Shown here: in pieces, positions 1-8,707 of the stretch | Layout of the letters: every line of letters begins with the position of its first letter | Position numbering within the stretch: the first letter of the stretch is position 1 | NCBI GenBank assembly: GCA_947589185.1 | Contig: CANQCK010000006.1 | Coordinates: 30,537-94,536 of the forward strand | DNA from: an uncultured Clostridia bacterium | GTDB taxonomy: Bacteria; Bacillota; Clostridia; Oscillospirales; Ruminococcaceae | Reading direction: 5' to 3' | Length of the DNA stretch: 64,000 bases | Translations under genes and position numbers: made by a program | The notes under the pieces: model-generated | Told to the model about the DNA's origin: nothing | What the model saw: the letters and a program-made list of their open reading frames with translations, nothing else | Databases searched by the model: none

Positions 1-60
1 AAAGTTTGTATAATGTGTTTAATTTAAGAAACGGCAGACCAACACCTAAAAGCAAGAGAA

Positions 61-106
61 AAGCGTTCGGAAACCGAAATGAAACCCATTCATATTCCGA
101 ACGCTT
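61..106 (-). terminator. Intrinsic terminator hairpin
   Basis: A perfect 12-bp stem (61-72 pairs with 95-106, AAGCGTTCGGAA) has a 22-nt loop. Read on the minus strand it is followed by a T-rich stretch, so it probably ends the transcript of the small membrane protein gene at 174-476. The core AGCGTTCGGA recurs in another terminator at 52651-52675. Confidence 0.6.
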
Positions 107-173
107 ATGCTTAATACTTACTCTTCTCAGCTTACAGAACTTAAACTTTTAAAGCCTTGTATCTTTAAAACTG

Positions 174-476
174 CTAATTCCCAATTTCCAACAGTGATTT
201 AAAGAAATCCACTATAAAAAATCTTATCTCTGTCTTATCATTATTATCGACCTCAACTACTAAGTCATCTGAGTTTTTAGCCTTATTATTATTTTTTTCA
301 TCTAACTTCACCGACGGTGAAATACTGAATTCAGGAAATAAAAATGAAAGCTCCTTTAACTCGTCTCCAACTGTAAACGATATAAATACCGTCAATAAAA
401 ATCCTGTTATAAGAGCTGTTTTAAGTCTTTCTCTCTTTAAAAAACAATGATTTTTGTCATATGAATAACTGTGCAT
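174..476 (-). CDS. Small single-pass membrane protein, function unknown
   Basis: 100 residues. The start is supported by an AGAGGGG ribosome binding site about 7 bases upstream. A basic N-terminus (KRERLK, residues 14-19) precedes one hydrophobic segment (about 20-37), then a polar tail of about 60 residues rich in Asp, Asn and Lys, which predicts a membrane-anchored protein with the tail outside. I do not recognise a family. The transglutaminase-like gene lies upstream on the same strand, but a strong terminator at 545-584 separates them, so this is probably its own transcription unit ending at the 61-106 hairpin. Confidence 0.55.
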   Translation of the reverse strand: MHSYSYDKNHCFLKRERLKTALITGFLLTVFISFTVGDELKELSFLFPEFSISPSVKLDEKNNNKAKNSDDLVVEVDNNDKTEIRFFIVDFFKSLLEIGN

Positions 477-544
477 ATGTATGCCCCTCTTTCTAAATTA
501 TGATTAGATTATTGGCATACTTTTGAAATTTATTCAATAAACAC

Positions 545-584
545 AATCGGCGGACAAATTAATATGATGATCCGTCCGCCGATT
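545..584 (-). terminator. Intrinsic terminator after the transglutaminase-like gene
   Basis: Perfect 11-bp GC-rich stem (545-555 AATCGGCGGAC with 574-584) starting 10 bases past the stop codon of the gene at 595-1425. The minus-strand tail is T-rich. Confidence 0.7.
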
Positions 585-594
585 ATTCAAAATA

Positions 595-1425
595 TTATTT
601 TATATACGCTCCCGAAACCTCTGAATATGTTTTGCAGAATCTATAATATTTTATCTTTCCGTTTGTCATATCGTCCTCGACCTGCGGATCAAAAACATAT
701 GTATTTCCATTAAGTTTAACCTCAGTCCACATATGATAGCCGTAACCGCCTGCTGCCATCGCGGTACTTCCGTCAACTGTTTTAGCGTTAAAACCCAAAT
801 ATTTCATCATTGCCATATATACATATGAATACTCTGTACAAGTCCCATAACCATTTTCAAGAACAGACTCTATAGCGTTTCCCCAGCCACCATATGAGTA
901 ATGTGTATTATTTATAAGGTAATCATAACATACTTTAGCCTTTTTATAATTTGACATATCATCATCTATAATTTTATTCAGATGCTTTTTCAGAATTTTT
1001 TCATCTTTCCCCTTGAGAAATTCTTTAGGCTTCAACTCTGCAGAGTTTAGTCTGTTTTGTTCTTTACTGTTTGACTTTTTATATGTATTAGCATTCTTTT
1101 TACCCTTATTCTTAGATTTCTTTTTGTTTTTGGATTTACTTTTAACAGTTGATCTCTTTTTGCTTTTTGATTTCATTTTTCTTTTTGACTTGATTTTCTT
1201 ATTGCTTGACTTTTTTCCTTTACTGATTTTCTTACTGCTTTTCTTTGTATTAGTTTCCCTGCTAACAACTGACGATGACCTGCCGTCTGAGCCGGATTTT
1301 CCGTTAAAGCTCATAGTTTCTATCCCCTGAAGCATAGAAACTGCAATAAGCATTGCCACTGCGCAAGCAATTATCTTTTCAAAATTCCTAATGCAATGTA
1401 CCTTAACATAAGATAGTATTCTCAT
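595..1425 (-). CDS. Membrane-anchored transglutaminase-like cysteine protein with a Lys/Ser-rich linker
   Basis: 276 residues from the ATG at 1425, which has GGAGG 6 bases upstream; an in-frame GTG at 1455 lacks such a site. Residues about 15-35 form a signal anchor. Then comes a strikingly basic Lys/Ser linker (about residues 65-120). The C-terminal part is a transglutaminase-like fold with the three expected catalytic positions: Cys in GTCTEY, His in GYHMWTEV and Asp in FDPQVED. Family knowledge: such domains act as extracellular cysteine peptidases, amidases or cross-linkers, often on the cell wall. The basic linker could bind wall polyanions (inference). The substrate cannot be told from sequence. 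Confidence 0.75.
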   Translation of the reverse strand: MRILSYVKVHCIRNFEKIIACAVAMLIAVSMLQGIETMSFNGKSGSDGRSSSVVSRETNTKKSSKKISKGKKSSNKKIKSKRKMKSKSKKRSTVKSKSKNKKKSKNKGKKNANTYKKSNSKEQNRLNSAELKPKEFLKGKDEKILKKHLNKIIDDDMSNYKKAKVCYDYLINNTHYSYGGWGNAIESVLENGYGTCTEYSYVYMAMMKYLGFNAKTVDGSTAMAAGGYGYHMWTEVKLNGNTYVFDPQVEDDMTNGKIKYYRFCKTYSEVSGAYIK

Positions 1426-1455
1426 TCCAATCCTCCAATCATAAGTGATTTTCAC

Positions 1456-1806
1456 TCAGTTTCCAAAATAATTACACGTTTATATCTGTTTTAACATCTG
1501 CACAAAAACAGTAACCGGCTGTCTTTTTAGTGCTTTCGATATTCTATAGTAAAAGGTTACAAAAGTCAAATCTTTTGTAACCTTTATGATATGTCGAATT
1601 TTATTAACTTTACATATTATTTTCTAATATATAAACAAAAAATTGTGTATTATATTGTCGATACATCGTTAATTATTACAAATTGATTACATATCAGGAA
1701 TAAATCATAGTCAAATATTACAAAGTTTGTTACCGTTTATATTTATACTAAAATTACAAAAAAGAGGGGCAAAAGCCCCTCTTTTTTTGCACTATTCAAT
1801 AAAAAA
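1456..1806. other. Intergenic region with an AT-rich long hairpin
   Basis: About 350 bases without a convincing gene. It holds a perfect 14-bp inverted repeat (1552-1565 AAAGGTTACAAAAG with 1572-1585, 6-nt loop) that lacks a T-tract and could be a weak terminator or a protein site, and the strong terminator at 1761-1784. The rest is AT-rich with nothing I can name. Confidence 0.5.
1761..1784 (-). terminator. Terminator of the pyr operon
   Basis: Stem AAAGAGGGGC (1761-1770) / GCCCCTCTTT (1775-1784) with an AAAA loop and flanking A/T tracts on both sides, so it can work in both directions. It lies 23 bases beyond the pyrD stop. Confidence 0.85.
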
Positions 1807-2718
1807 TCACCACGGTTTTACCGTTCCTACAATTTCGTTTATGTTCTTTACTCCGTTTTTATCGCACCATTCATTAAGTCCGTCAATTATCTTAACAGGT
1901 GCATATGGATCGTTAAACATAACAGCACCAACCTGGAAACACTCAGCACCTGCCATCATCATTTCAATTGCGTCCTCTGCACAGGATATTCCTCCCATTC
2001 CGCAAACGGGAATATCAACAGCATTTGCTGCCTGCCATACCATTCTCACCGCTATTGGAAATACAGCAGGACCTGAAAGTCCGCCTACATTGTTTTTTAG
2101 AATAGGACGTCTTGACTTTATATCTATTCGCATACCAAGCAAAGTATTTATCAAAGAAATTGCGTCTGCTCCCTCTGCCTCGACTGCCTTTGCAATTTCC
2201 GTTATGCTTGTTACATTTGGTGAGAGTTTGACCATCAGCGGCTTTGAAGTCGCATTTTTAACTGCTTTTGTAATTTCAGCAGCACAATTCCTGTTTGTTC
2301 CGAATGCCGCTCCGCCCTGTTTTACATTAGGACATGATATATTAAGCTCAATAATATCTACGCTTGTTTCCTCAAGCATTGAAACAAGCTCAACGCACTC
2401 CTCAATAGTGCCTCCCGCAATATTAGCAATTACGGCTAAGTCATTCTTTTCGAGATTAGGAAGCTCATAAGCTAAAAACTTTTTTATACCGCCGTTTTGC
2501 AAGCCAACAGAGTTTAACATACCGCTTGGCGTTTCAGCAATTCTCGGAGGAGGATTGCCGTCCTTTTCATTGAGTGTTGTACCCTTAGTAGAAATACCGC
2601 CGATTATTGAAAGCGGATAGAGGTCGGTATATTCACGTCCGTAGCCGTAAGCTCCGCTGGCTGTAATCAATGGATTTTTCATATCAACTCCACAGAAATT
2701 CACCAATAGATCAGCCAT
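1807..2718 (-). CDS. pyrD: Dihydroorotate dehydrogenase B, catalytic subunit
   Basis: 303 residues, the usual length for class 1B enzymes. It oxidises dihydroorotate to orotate in pyrimidine synthesis using FMN. The class 1 active-site Cys is at 129 in NISCPNVKQGG, and the FMN/substrate segments NSVGLQNGG (about 69-77), MVKLSPN and CGMGGI are present. Its start overlaps the pyrK stop by one base (TAATG), which implies translational coupling. Family knowledge: PyrD of this class works as a heterotetramer with the PyrK electron-transfer subunit and reduces NAD+. It ends at the strong terminator 1761-1784. No other pyr genes are in the window. Confidence 0.95.
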   Translation of the reverse strand: MADLLVNFCGVDMKNPLITASGAYGYGREYTDLYPLSIIGGISTKGTTLNEKDGNPPPRIAETPSGMLNSVGLQNGGIKKFLAYELPNLEKNDLAVIANIAGGTIEECVELVSMLEETSVDIIELNISCPNVKQGGAAFGTNRNCAAEITKAVKNATSKPLMVKLSPNVTSITEIAKAVEAEGADAISLINTLLGMRIDIKSRRPILKNNVGGLSGPAVFPIAVRMVWQAANAVDIPVCGMGGISCAEDAIEMMMAGAECFQVGAVMFNDPYAPVKIIDGLNEWCDKNGVKNINEIVGTVKPW

Positions 2719-3485
2719 TATAACACAACCTCCTTTGAATCAAATACAGGTCCGTTTTTGCAAACGTGACCGTAAAACTCTCGTCCGCCTCTCGTCATTT
2801 TAACAGCACAGCCTAAACACGCTCCGACACCGCACGCCATCCTCTCTTCAAGAGAAATCTGACAGCTTATCTCATTTTCTTTTGCTATTTCAGAAACTGC
2901 TTTGAGCATTACTACAGGACCGCACGCATAAATCATATCCGGCTTTTCATTTTTTATACATCTTGTCAATGCGTCGGTAACAAAGCCCTTTTCACCTGCT
3001 GTTCCGTCATCAGTACATAGTATTGTTTTATTACCTTGTACTTTGAAATCACCCTGAAGTATAACGAGGTCTTTCGTTCTGAAGCCTGATATAGCAGTTG
3101 CATTTTCGCCATAATACTTTGCCACTGCAAGCATTGGCGGTGTTCCTATTCCTCCGCCGACTGTAATTACCTTTTTATCAGTCTCAAGCAGTTTAAAACC
3201 GATGCCCAGAGGTCCTAACATATCAAGTCTCTCTCCGACTTCAAATTTGGAAAGTGCATTTGTTCCCTTTCCTTTGATTTGAAAAACTATACGTATCGTT
3301 CCTTTATTCTTATCAATATCGCATATTGAAATAGGCCGCCTCAGAAAAAAGCCGGGAACGCTTATATGAACAAACTGTCCGGGATTCGCCAAATCGCATA
3401 ATTCTCTGCAGGACAGCGTAAGATCAAACGTATCCTCAGCAGTCTGAGCTTTTTTTATTATTTCATACATACCTTGTGTATACAT
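2718..3485 (-). CDS. pyrK: Dihydroorotate dehydrogenase B, electron-transfer subunit
   Basis: 255 residues. FAD-binding motif RRPISI, a GGGIGTPP nucleotide-binding loop (NAD side), a YACGP motif, and the C-terminal [2Fe-2S] ligands Cys218, Cys223, Cys226 and Cys242 are all visible. PyrK passes electrons from the PyrD FMN through FAD and the iron-sulfur cluster to NAD+. The ATG at 3485 is chosen because AAAGGAAG lies about 6 bases upstream; a second Met six codons in is less well placed. It lies between the pyridoxal kinase gene (25 bases upstream) and pyrD (1-base overlap), so the three are probably one operon. Confidence 0.95.
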   Translation of the reverse strand: MYTQGMYEIIKKAQTAEDTFDLTLSCRELCDLANPGQFVHISVPGFFLRRPISICDIDKNKGTIRIVFQIKGKGTNALSKFEVGERLDMLGPLGIGFKLLETDKKVITVGGGIGTPPMLAVAKYYGENATAISGFRTKDLVILQGDFKVQGNKTILCTDDGTAGEKGFVTDALTRCIKNEKPDMIYACGPVVMLKAVSEIAKENEISCQISLEERMACGVGACLGCAVKMTRGGREFYGHVCKNGPVFDSKEVVL

Positions 3486-3510
3486 AAAAACTTCCTTTCA
3501 AATCAATGTA

Positions 3511-4368
3511 TTAAAGCGTTTCATAATCCCTGAACACCTGAGTATTTATAAGCCAGCTTAAACAGCCCTCAAGCATAATTCCGTCGCTCGGTTCAGATGA
3601 ATAGCTGAATGTGGTTTTTATCGCAAGCTCGGTAAATGACGTTGCTCGGTTTATAGCGATCGGCAAGCTGTCGCCTTTTAAAAGACCTCCCACCAAAACG
3701 CTTGAAAACATATCTCCGCAGCCCGAATAATGTGCAGGAACATAATCGCACGAAACCTTCCAGAAGGTAGAATGTTCTTTGTCGTACCCGACATTGCAAA
3801 GCCCTGAACCCGCTAGAGCAACGCTTGTAATAACTACTGTCTTGGGTCCTATTTCAGAAAGCCTTACAAGCCAAGATCTAACTTCAGACGCCCTCATAGT
3901 GCCGGACTGATATTCCTCACCTAAGAGAATAGCCGCCTCAGTCAGATTAGGAGTTATAACGTCAGCCTTTCTGACAAGCTCTATCATTCTTTCGCACATT
4001 TTTTTTGTGTAAGTCGGATAAGGCTTTCCTGCATCGCCCATTACAGGGTCGCATACTTTCAAAGAAGCCTTAAAGCTGTCAAAAAATTCAAGACAATAAT
4101 CCACTTGCTCCTGAGAGCTTAGAAATCCTGTATATACGCAGTCGAATTTATAATTCATTTTATTATAGTGCCCGAGAGCGGGCTTTATATAATCTGTAAG
4201 GTCACGAAAAACAAAGTCATCAAATCCCGTGTGTGCCGACAATACTGCCGTCGGAACAGGACAAACCTGTATTCCCATTGCAGACAGCGAAGGTATTATA
4301 ACCGTCAGCGAGCAGCGTCCGACTCCGGAAATGTCATTTATTGCCGCAACCTTTTTACACTCCAGCAT
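3511..4368 (-). CDS. pdxY: Pyridoxal/pyridoxamine kinase, PfkB/ribokinase family
   Basis: 285 residues, start preceded by AGGAGAAA. The N-terminus INDISGVGRCSL, the DPVMGD motif followed by GKPYPTY, the TPNLTEA stretch and the anion-hole motif GCGDMF match the pyridoxal kinase branch that salvages vitamin B6 to pyridoxal phosphate. The usual motif is GTGD; here a Cys replaces Thr. In the Bacillus PdxK/ThiD-like kinases a Cys in the corresponding loop takes part in pyridoxal binding, so this may be functional rather than a defect (inference). First gene of the likely pdxY-pyrK-pyrD operon, with a promoter at 4408-4436. Confidence 0.85.
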   Translation of the reverse strand: MLECKKVAAINDISGVGRCSLTVIIPSLSAMGIQVCPVPTAVLSAHTGFDDFVFRDLTDYIKPALGHYNKMNYKFDCVYTGFLSSQEQVDYCLEFFDSFKASLKVCDPVMGDAGKPYPTYTKKMCERMIELVRKADVITPNLTEAAILLGEEYQSGTMRASEVRSWLVRLSEIGPKTVVITSVALAGSGLCNVGYDKEHSTFWKVSCDYVPAHYSGCGDMFSSVLVGGLLKGDSLPIAINRATSFTELAIKTTFSYSSEPSDGIMLEGCLSWLINTQVFRDYETL

Positions 4369-4407
4369 TAAAATTTCTCCTAAAAAAATTCATATAATTT
4401 CTAAAAT

Positions 4408-4436
4408 AGTATATCATATTTTTCATTGATTAACAA
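4408..4436 (-). promoter_or_regulatory. Candidate sigma-A promoter of the pdxY-pyrK-pyrD operon
   Basis: On the minus strand TTGTTA (4431-4436) and TATACT (4408-4413) are separated by exactly 17 bases. The distance to the pdxY start is about 40 bases. No pyrimidine attenuator is evident in the leader. Confidence 0.55.
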
Positions 4437-4518
4437 CCTTATATTACAAAAAAATCTCTGAATATACAATTGTTTTTTCGGGAAAATTACTATTACTAAT
4501 ATTAAAGGAGGATATATT

Positions 4519-4695
4519 ATGAAAATCAACATAAGCTCGCTTGCTAAGGGAATTACAATAGGTATGGCTGTCGGTGCTGCAACTTACGCTTTAACAAACG
4601 CCACTAAAAAAGACAAGAGAATGCTTAAATCAAACACAGGTAAAGCTATAAAAGCTATCGGTGAGGTTTTTGAAGACTTCGGAACTATGTTTTAA
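4519..4695 (+). CDS. 58-residue small membrane-associated protein, unknown
   Basis: A strong AAAGGAGG ribosome binding site lies 7 bases before ATG 4519; the frame runs 58 codons to TAA at 4695. Residues about 10-27 form a Gly/Ala-rich hydrophobic helix (GITIGMAVGAA), followed by a basic segment (KKDKR) and an amphipathic tail ending DFGTMF. The pattern (small, Gly-zipper-like helix, basic patch) resembles small YtxH-like envelope proteins, but I cannot assign a family. It is convergent with the ABC-F gene and shares the hairpin at 4727-4745. Confidence 0.6.
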   Translation: MKINISSLAKGITIGMAVGAATYALTNATKKDKRMLKSNTGKAIKAIGEVFEDFGTMF

Positions 4696-4726
4696 TTATT
4701 TCAATTCGTTTCATATGATAATAAAA

Positions 4727-4745
4727 AGAGCGGTCAGACCGCTCT
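4727..4745. terminator. Bidirectional terminator between the small ORF and the ABC-F gene
   Basis: AGAGCGG (4727-4733) pairs with CCGCTCT (4739-4745) across a 5-nt loop; A-rich sequence precedes it (T-tract on the minus strand). Confidence 0.7.
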
Positions 4746-4766
4746 ATACATATATAAAAAATCATC

Positions 4767-6692
4767 TTACTCTAACTCTGCCCACTCCTCAAGCTTGTTA
4801 TCAAGAATTTGCTTTTTCTCTTCAAGCTCTATGCACTTTTCTGCACACAATTCATAATCAGCAGCAATCTCAGGAGCATAAATCTCTTCCTCAAGCTGTG
4901 AAATTGACTGCTCAAGAGATTCAATTTCAGTTTCCAGTTCTTTGATACGCTGTTTTTTCTTTACGTCGGCGGCACGCTGCTCTTTAGTTCGGTATTGCTT
5001 TTGTTTAGAATTCCGCTTAACTCTTTCGTTCTCATAATTATCATTTTCATAGCTTTTTGACTCATTTGCCTTTTGCTCACGATAGCCGTCATAGTTTCCG
5101 TTATACGACTTAACTCCGCTCTCTGTGACTTCAATAATTCTTGTAGACAGCCTGTTAAGCAGATACCTGTCGTGGGAAACAAGAATAATCGTACCCTCAT
5201 ATTCCAATAAAGCCTGCTCTAAGACCTCTTTAGTCAGTAAATCCAAATGATTAGTCGGCTCGTCAAGAATTAAAACGTTTGCCCTTTTAAGCGTTAAAAT
5301 TGCAAAACACAGCTTTGCACGCTCTCCCCCTGAAAGCACCCCTACCTGCTTGAACACATCGTCACCTGTCAAAAGAACGCTTCCTAAAACCTTTCTTACT
5401 TGCTCGTCAGTCATTCTCGGGAAGAGTTTATGAACCTCGTCAATAACGGTATTGTTCTTGTCAAGCGTCGTATTCTCCTGTTCAAAATAAGCTGATTTAA
5501 CGTTGTTTGCCCATTCAATACTGCCCTTGCTGTGCTTATTTATTCCCTGAACAAGTCTGAGTATTGAAGTCTTGCCTATACCGTTTCTGCCGATAATAGA
5601 TACCTTTTCTCTTCTCTTGACCTCAAAACTGAAGCTGTCAAGCAAAGTTTTTTTGCCCTCTCCCTCACCGACCGTCAGATCGCAGTTTTTAACGGTAAGA
5701 ATATCCTTTGTCGGTTCGTAATCATATTCAAGCCTGATTTTCGGAGGCTTTACATAATTTATCGGTTTTTCGATACGCTCTATTTTATCAAGCATATGCT
5801 GTCTGCTTTTCGCCATATTGGCAGTAGACGCCCGTACCTTGTTTTTAGCTATATAATCCTCCAGCTTTGCAATTTCTCTCTGCTGAATTTCATATGCCTT
5901 GTTCTGACGCTCAAGATTCATCTCTCTTTGAGCCACATAAGATGAATAGTTACCCTTATAAATAGTCAGTCGTTTATTTTCTATTTCAAATATTTTTGTG
6001 CAGAGCTTGTTAAGAAAATATCTGTCGTGCGAAACTATTATTATTGCTCCTTTATAGCCTTTTAAATAATCTTCAAGCCATGCAAGAGTGTCAAGATCAA
6101 GATGGTTTGTCGGCTCGTCCAGAATAAGCAGATCAGGTTCCTCTAAAAGCAGCTTTGCCATTGCAAGACGTGTCTTTTCTCCACCGGAAAGATTGTCTAT
6201 TATCCTGTCTGTATCAAAATCTCTGAAACCCATTCCGTTTAACACTGTTGATATTTTTACATCTATCCGATAACCGTCATTGGCTTCAAAATAGCTCGAA
6301 AGCTCTGAATATTCATCTGACAGCTCTTTTTTTGTATTTTCATTGCTTAAACTGCCCATACTCTTTTCAAGCTCTTTCATTCTATTATAGGCATTAAGAA
6401 GTTTTTCGAACGGCTTCTTCATCTCGTCTTCTATAGTATTATTGCTCTCTAAACCGCTGTTCTGTGCCAAAAATCCTATGGTAACTTTGTTTGCTATACT
6501 CATTATACCCTTTCCGTCAGGAGTTTTGTCAAAGTTTTCATAACCCATAATGATTTTCAAAAGTGTGGATTTTCCGCAGCCGTTGTGACCTACTAAACCT
6601 ATAACATCTTTGTCCTCGACCGTAAAATTTATATCTGAAAGCAGAACCTCTCCGCCAAAGTATTTATATAAGTTTTCACAATTAATAAGCAT
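4767..6692 (-). CDS. ABC-F family ATPase (ribosome-associated type)
   Basis: 641 residues from ATG 6692, which has CGGAGA 6 bases upstream; the open frame continues upstream but without a good start. Two ABC domains in tandem: Walker A at about 35-43 (GHNGCGKST) and 368-376 (GRNGIGKTS), signatures LSGGEKTR and LSGGERAK, and Walker B/DEPTNHLDL in both. No membrane segments. An inter-domain helical linker rich in Lys, Arg and Gln and a C-terminal coiled coil (last about 100 residues) are typical of ABC-F proteins that bind the ribosomal E site. Family knowledge: roles include rescue of stalled translation or antibiotic protection; which applies here cannot be told. It is divergent from the SGNH hydrolase gene. 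Confidence 0.9.
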   Translation of the reverse strand: MLINCENLYKYFGGEVLLSDINFTVEDKDVIGLVGHNGCGKSTLLKIIMGYENFDKTPDGKGIMSIANKVTIGFLAQNSGLESNNTIEDEMKKPFEKLLNAYNRMKELEKSMGSLSNENTKKELSDEYSELSSYFEANDGYRIDVKISTVLNGMGFRDFDTDRIIDNLSGGEKTRLAMAKLLLEEPDLLILDEPTNHLDLDTLAWLEDYLKGYKGAIIIVSHDRYFLNKLCTKIFEIENKRLTIYKGNYSSYVAQREMNLERQNKAYEIQQREIAKLEDYIAKNKVRASTANMAKSRQHMLDKIERIEKPINYVKPPKIRLEYDYEPTKDILTVKNCDLTVGEGEGKKTLLDSFSFEVKRREKVSIIGRNGIGKTSILRLVQGINKHSKGSIEWANNVKSAYFEQENTTLDKNNTVIDEVHKLFPRMTDEQVRKVLGSVLLTGDDVFKQVGVLSGGERAKLCFAILTLKRANVLILDEPTNHLDLLTKEVLEQALLEYEGTIILVSHDRYLLNRLSTRIIEVTESGVKSYNGNYDGYREQKANESKSYENDNYENERVKRNSKQKQYRTKEQRAADVKKKQRIKELETEIESLEQSISQLEEEIYAPEIAADYELCAEKCIELEEKKQILDNKLEEWAELE

Positions 6693-6745
6693 AAATGTTC
6701 TCCGTATACCATTTTTCAAAGTATTTCTCTGCAATCTCAACTAAT

Positions 6746-6774
6746 ATAATAATATACTTCGGGGAAAATATCAA
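6746..6774 (-). promoter_or_regulatory. Candidate promoter of the ABC-F gene
   Basis: Minus-strand TTGATA (6769-6774), 17-base spacer, TATTAT (6746-6751). Confidence 0.5.
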
Positions 6775-6781
6775 TATGAAG

Positions 6782-6810
6782 TTGCCTTGTAAATACTTTT
6801 TATGTATAAT
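6782..6810 (+). promoter_or_regulatory. Candidate promoter of the SGNH hydrolase gene
   Basis: TTGCCT (6782-6787), 17-base spacer, TATAAT (6805-6810). It sits back to back with the ABC-F promoter. Confidence 0.5.
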
Positions 6811-6881
6811 ATATTTAACATATAATTTCTAAATAGGTATGAGTTTAATTTTATATAACCCAGGAAAGCAAAATTTAAGGA

Positions 6882-7952
6882 ATGGTGATTAAAATTAAAA
6901 ATAAAATATTTTCATTCATCTGCGTTCTTTTAACCTTGACTTCAACTTTTTCAGTCAGTGTTATCAATGTCTTTGCAGAGCAGACAACAAAGATGGTCAA
7001 GGTTTCTGCTCCTCAATGTATGCTTGTGCTCGGTGATTCGATTTCCACCGGCTTCGGTCTTACTAATTATAAATCGGGCAACAACTATAACACACAGTCT
7101 TATGCAAATCTTCTTGCGAAAAAGTACAAGCTGTCTCAAAACAAAGATTATTACAATTATGCAATAGACGGTCAGACATCCATAGAACTGTATTCAAGAG
7201 TTAAATCGGGAAATTACAATGAAGATATAAAAAAATCCGATCTTATATTGATCTCCATTGGCGGAAATGACCTTCTCAGTGCACTTTTTGAATTTATAAG
7301 CGGTACTATAGGAACAAATCTTACAGGAGAAGAATCATCAGTTGATTTTGATTTTACCGATCCTGATATTTTAACCAAGCTCAACAAAATGGTTCAGACT
7401 ATAAACAATAATATAACCAAACTAAAAGGCAACTTAATAGGTATTACTGACAAAATACATGAATTAAATTCTGATGCAGAGGTTGTTTTTCAAACGGTTT
7501 ATAACCCCTTAGACGGTCTGAAAATAGAAATACCAAGTCTTATCACAGACGTTTTCGTTTCAAGAATAGAAGAGGTAAACCGCATAATAAATATGAATTC
7601 CCAAACTGACGATAACAAGCAAAGGTATAACGTCGCCGACGTATACACCAGCTTTTCAGGCAAGTCTACAGAGCTTACTAATATAGGCAAAACAGATATT
7701 CACCCCAATGCAAAGGGTCATAAAAAAATAAGCGAGTGCATTGACGCAATAGTTGTTGAAAAGACCTTTTATGCAAGCGTCACTGTGAATGAAAACGTTC
7801 CTAAAGAAAAGAATACATCAAGAGCAGCAAAGTCTCCTCTATTTGCTCCTGTGATTATTATGGTAACAATAGTTCTGTTTGTCGCCGCAGGAGCGTTTAT
7901 CGTAATACTCAGAAAAAGAAAAAGAAAAGAGTTTCATTTAAGACGGTATTGA
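6882..7952 (+). CDS. Cell-surface SGNH/GDSL hydrolase with C-terminal membrane anchor
   Basis: 356 residues. A signal peptide (about 1-32, ending VFA) is followed by an SGNH hydrolase domain: block I GDSISTGFG with nucleophile Ser53, block III GGND (127-130), and block V DIHPNAKGH with the catalytic Asp/His pair. Near the C-terminus a hydrophobic segment (about 322-344) followed by RKRKRKE predicts anchoring with a short cytoplasmic tail. Family knowledge: esterases or lipases, often deacetylating polysaccharides. The ATG at 6882 has AAGG only 1-2 bases upstream, so the true start could be the adjacent GTG at 6885. Followed by a strong terminator. Confidence 0.85.
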   Translation: MVIKIKNKIFSFICVLLTLTSTFSVSVINVFAEQTTKMVKVSAPQCMLVLGDSISTGFGLTNYKSGNNYNTQSYANLLAKKYKLSQNKDYYNYAIDGQTSIELYSRVKSGNYNEDIKKSDLILISIGGNDLLSALFEFISGTIGTNLTGEESSVDFDFTDPDILTKLNKMVQTINNNITKLKGNLIGITDKIHELNSDAEVVFQTVYNPLDGLKIEIPSLITDVFVSRIEEVNRIINMNSQTDDNKQRYNVADVYTSFSGKSTELTNIGKTDIHPNAKGHKKISECIDAIVVEKTFYASVTVNENVPKEKNTSRAAKSPLFAPVIIMVTIVLFVAAGAFIVILRKRKRKEFHLRRY

Positions 7953-7981
7953 TATAAAAACTGAAAAAGACATCTAGCAAC

Positions 7982-8017
7982 GGCATACAAGCAACGGTTT
8001 GTATGCCTTATTTTTTT
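7982..8017 (+). terminator. Terminator of the SGNH hydrolase gene
   Basis: Stem GGCATACAA (7982-7990) / TTGTATGCC (7999-8007) followed by a T-run to 8017. AGCAACGG occurs just before and inside the loop, the same string that opens the dispersed repeats described elsewhere. Confidence 0.85.
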
Positions 8018-8136
8018 GACGAATTCATATCCCTTCAGTTTCACAGAAATAAATCTTATGGAATACTATAACATAACGGCTATGTTCTGTGGCATTGAAC
8101 GCAAATAGCATTTTCAAAGTCAGCGAGGTGAATGGC

Positions 8137-8706
8137 TTGAGGATCATTCGTATATCGAATAACACAATAAAAATAGCTCTTACGCAAAACGATTTAGTTA
8201 TGCTTGAGATAGACTTTTCAAAGTGCGACCGTAATTCTCCCGAAGCAAAAAAGCTGGTAAACATTCTTCTCAACATATTGAAAAGAAGCGGGATTTACGA
8301 CATCGGAAACAAAATATACGTTGAGATTTTTGAAGAATTCACAGGCGGCTGCGTTGTATATATAACAAGAAAAGAAAACTACAAAAAATCTGGTAAAGAT
8401 AATTCTCACCTTATGTACCACGTAATGTTTCAAACCGACAGTATAAAAGAACTTATTGATCTCAGCTCAAGACTTAAAAACGAAATAGGTATAATTATAA
8501 AATCAAGCGTACTCTATTTCTCAGATAATATATACAGACTGTTGATTTCCTTTCCGAAGTCATATATCAGACAGGCTGCGAAATCATTAAAAAAAATAAA
8601 ATGCTACAGTTCAAACGACCGCCTTGTTATTGAGCAAACAAAAGAGCATTACGATTTATTAATAAACAGTAATGCTCTGAGTAAAATTTGCGAATTGTAT
8701 CAGTAG
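8137..8706 (+). CDS. MecA-like adaptor protein
   Basis: 189 residues if it begins at TTG 8137, which has GAGGTG exactly 6 bases upstream and aligns with the usual MecA N-terminus (short strand, then NNTIKIALTQNDL). Upstream codons are open to a GTG at 8089 but have no ribosome binding site. The N-terminal half matches the ClpC-adaptor pattern, including IDFSKCDRNSPEAKKL and EIFEEFTGGCVVYI; the C-terminal half (about 100-189) fits the second MecA domain that binds ClpC. Family knowledge: delivers regulators to ClpCP for degradation, for example in competence and sporulation control. Convergent with rpe with a single base between stops. Confidence 0.7.
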   Translation: MRIIRISNNTIKIALTQNDLVMLEIDFSKCDRNSPEAKKLVNILLNILKRSGIYDIGNKIYVEIFEEFTGGCVVYITRKENYKKSGKDNSHLMYHVMFQTDSIKELIDLSSRLKNEIGIIIKSSVLYFSDNIYRLLISFPKSYIRQAAKSLKKIKCYSSNDRLVIEQTKEHYDLLINSNALSKICELYQ

Positions 8707-8707
8707 A

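Noticed and set aside
1013..1330. 105-codon Leu/Phe-rich frame on the plus strand
   Set aside because: Antisense of the Lys/Ser-rich linker of the transglutaminase-like protein.
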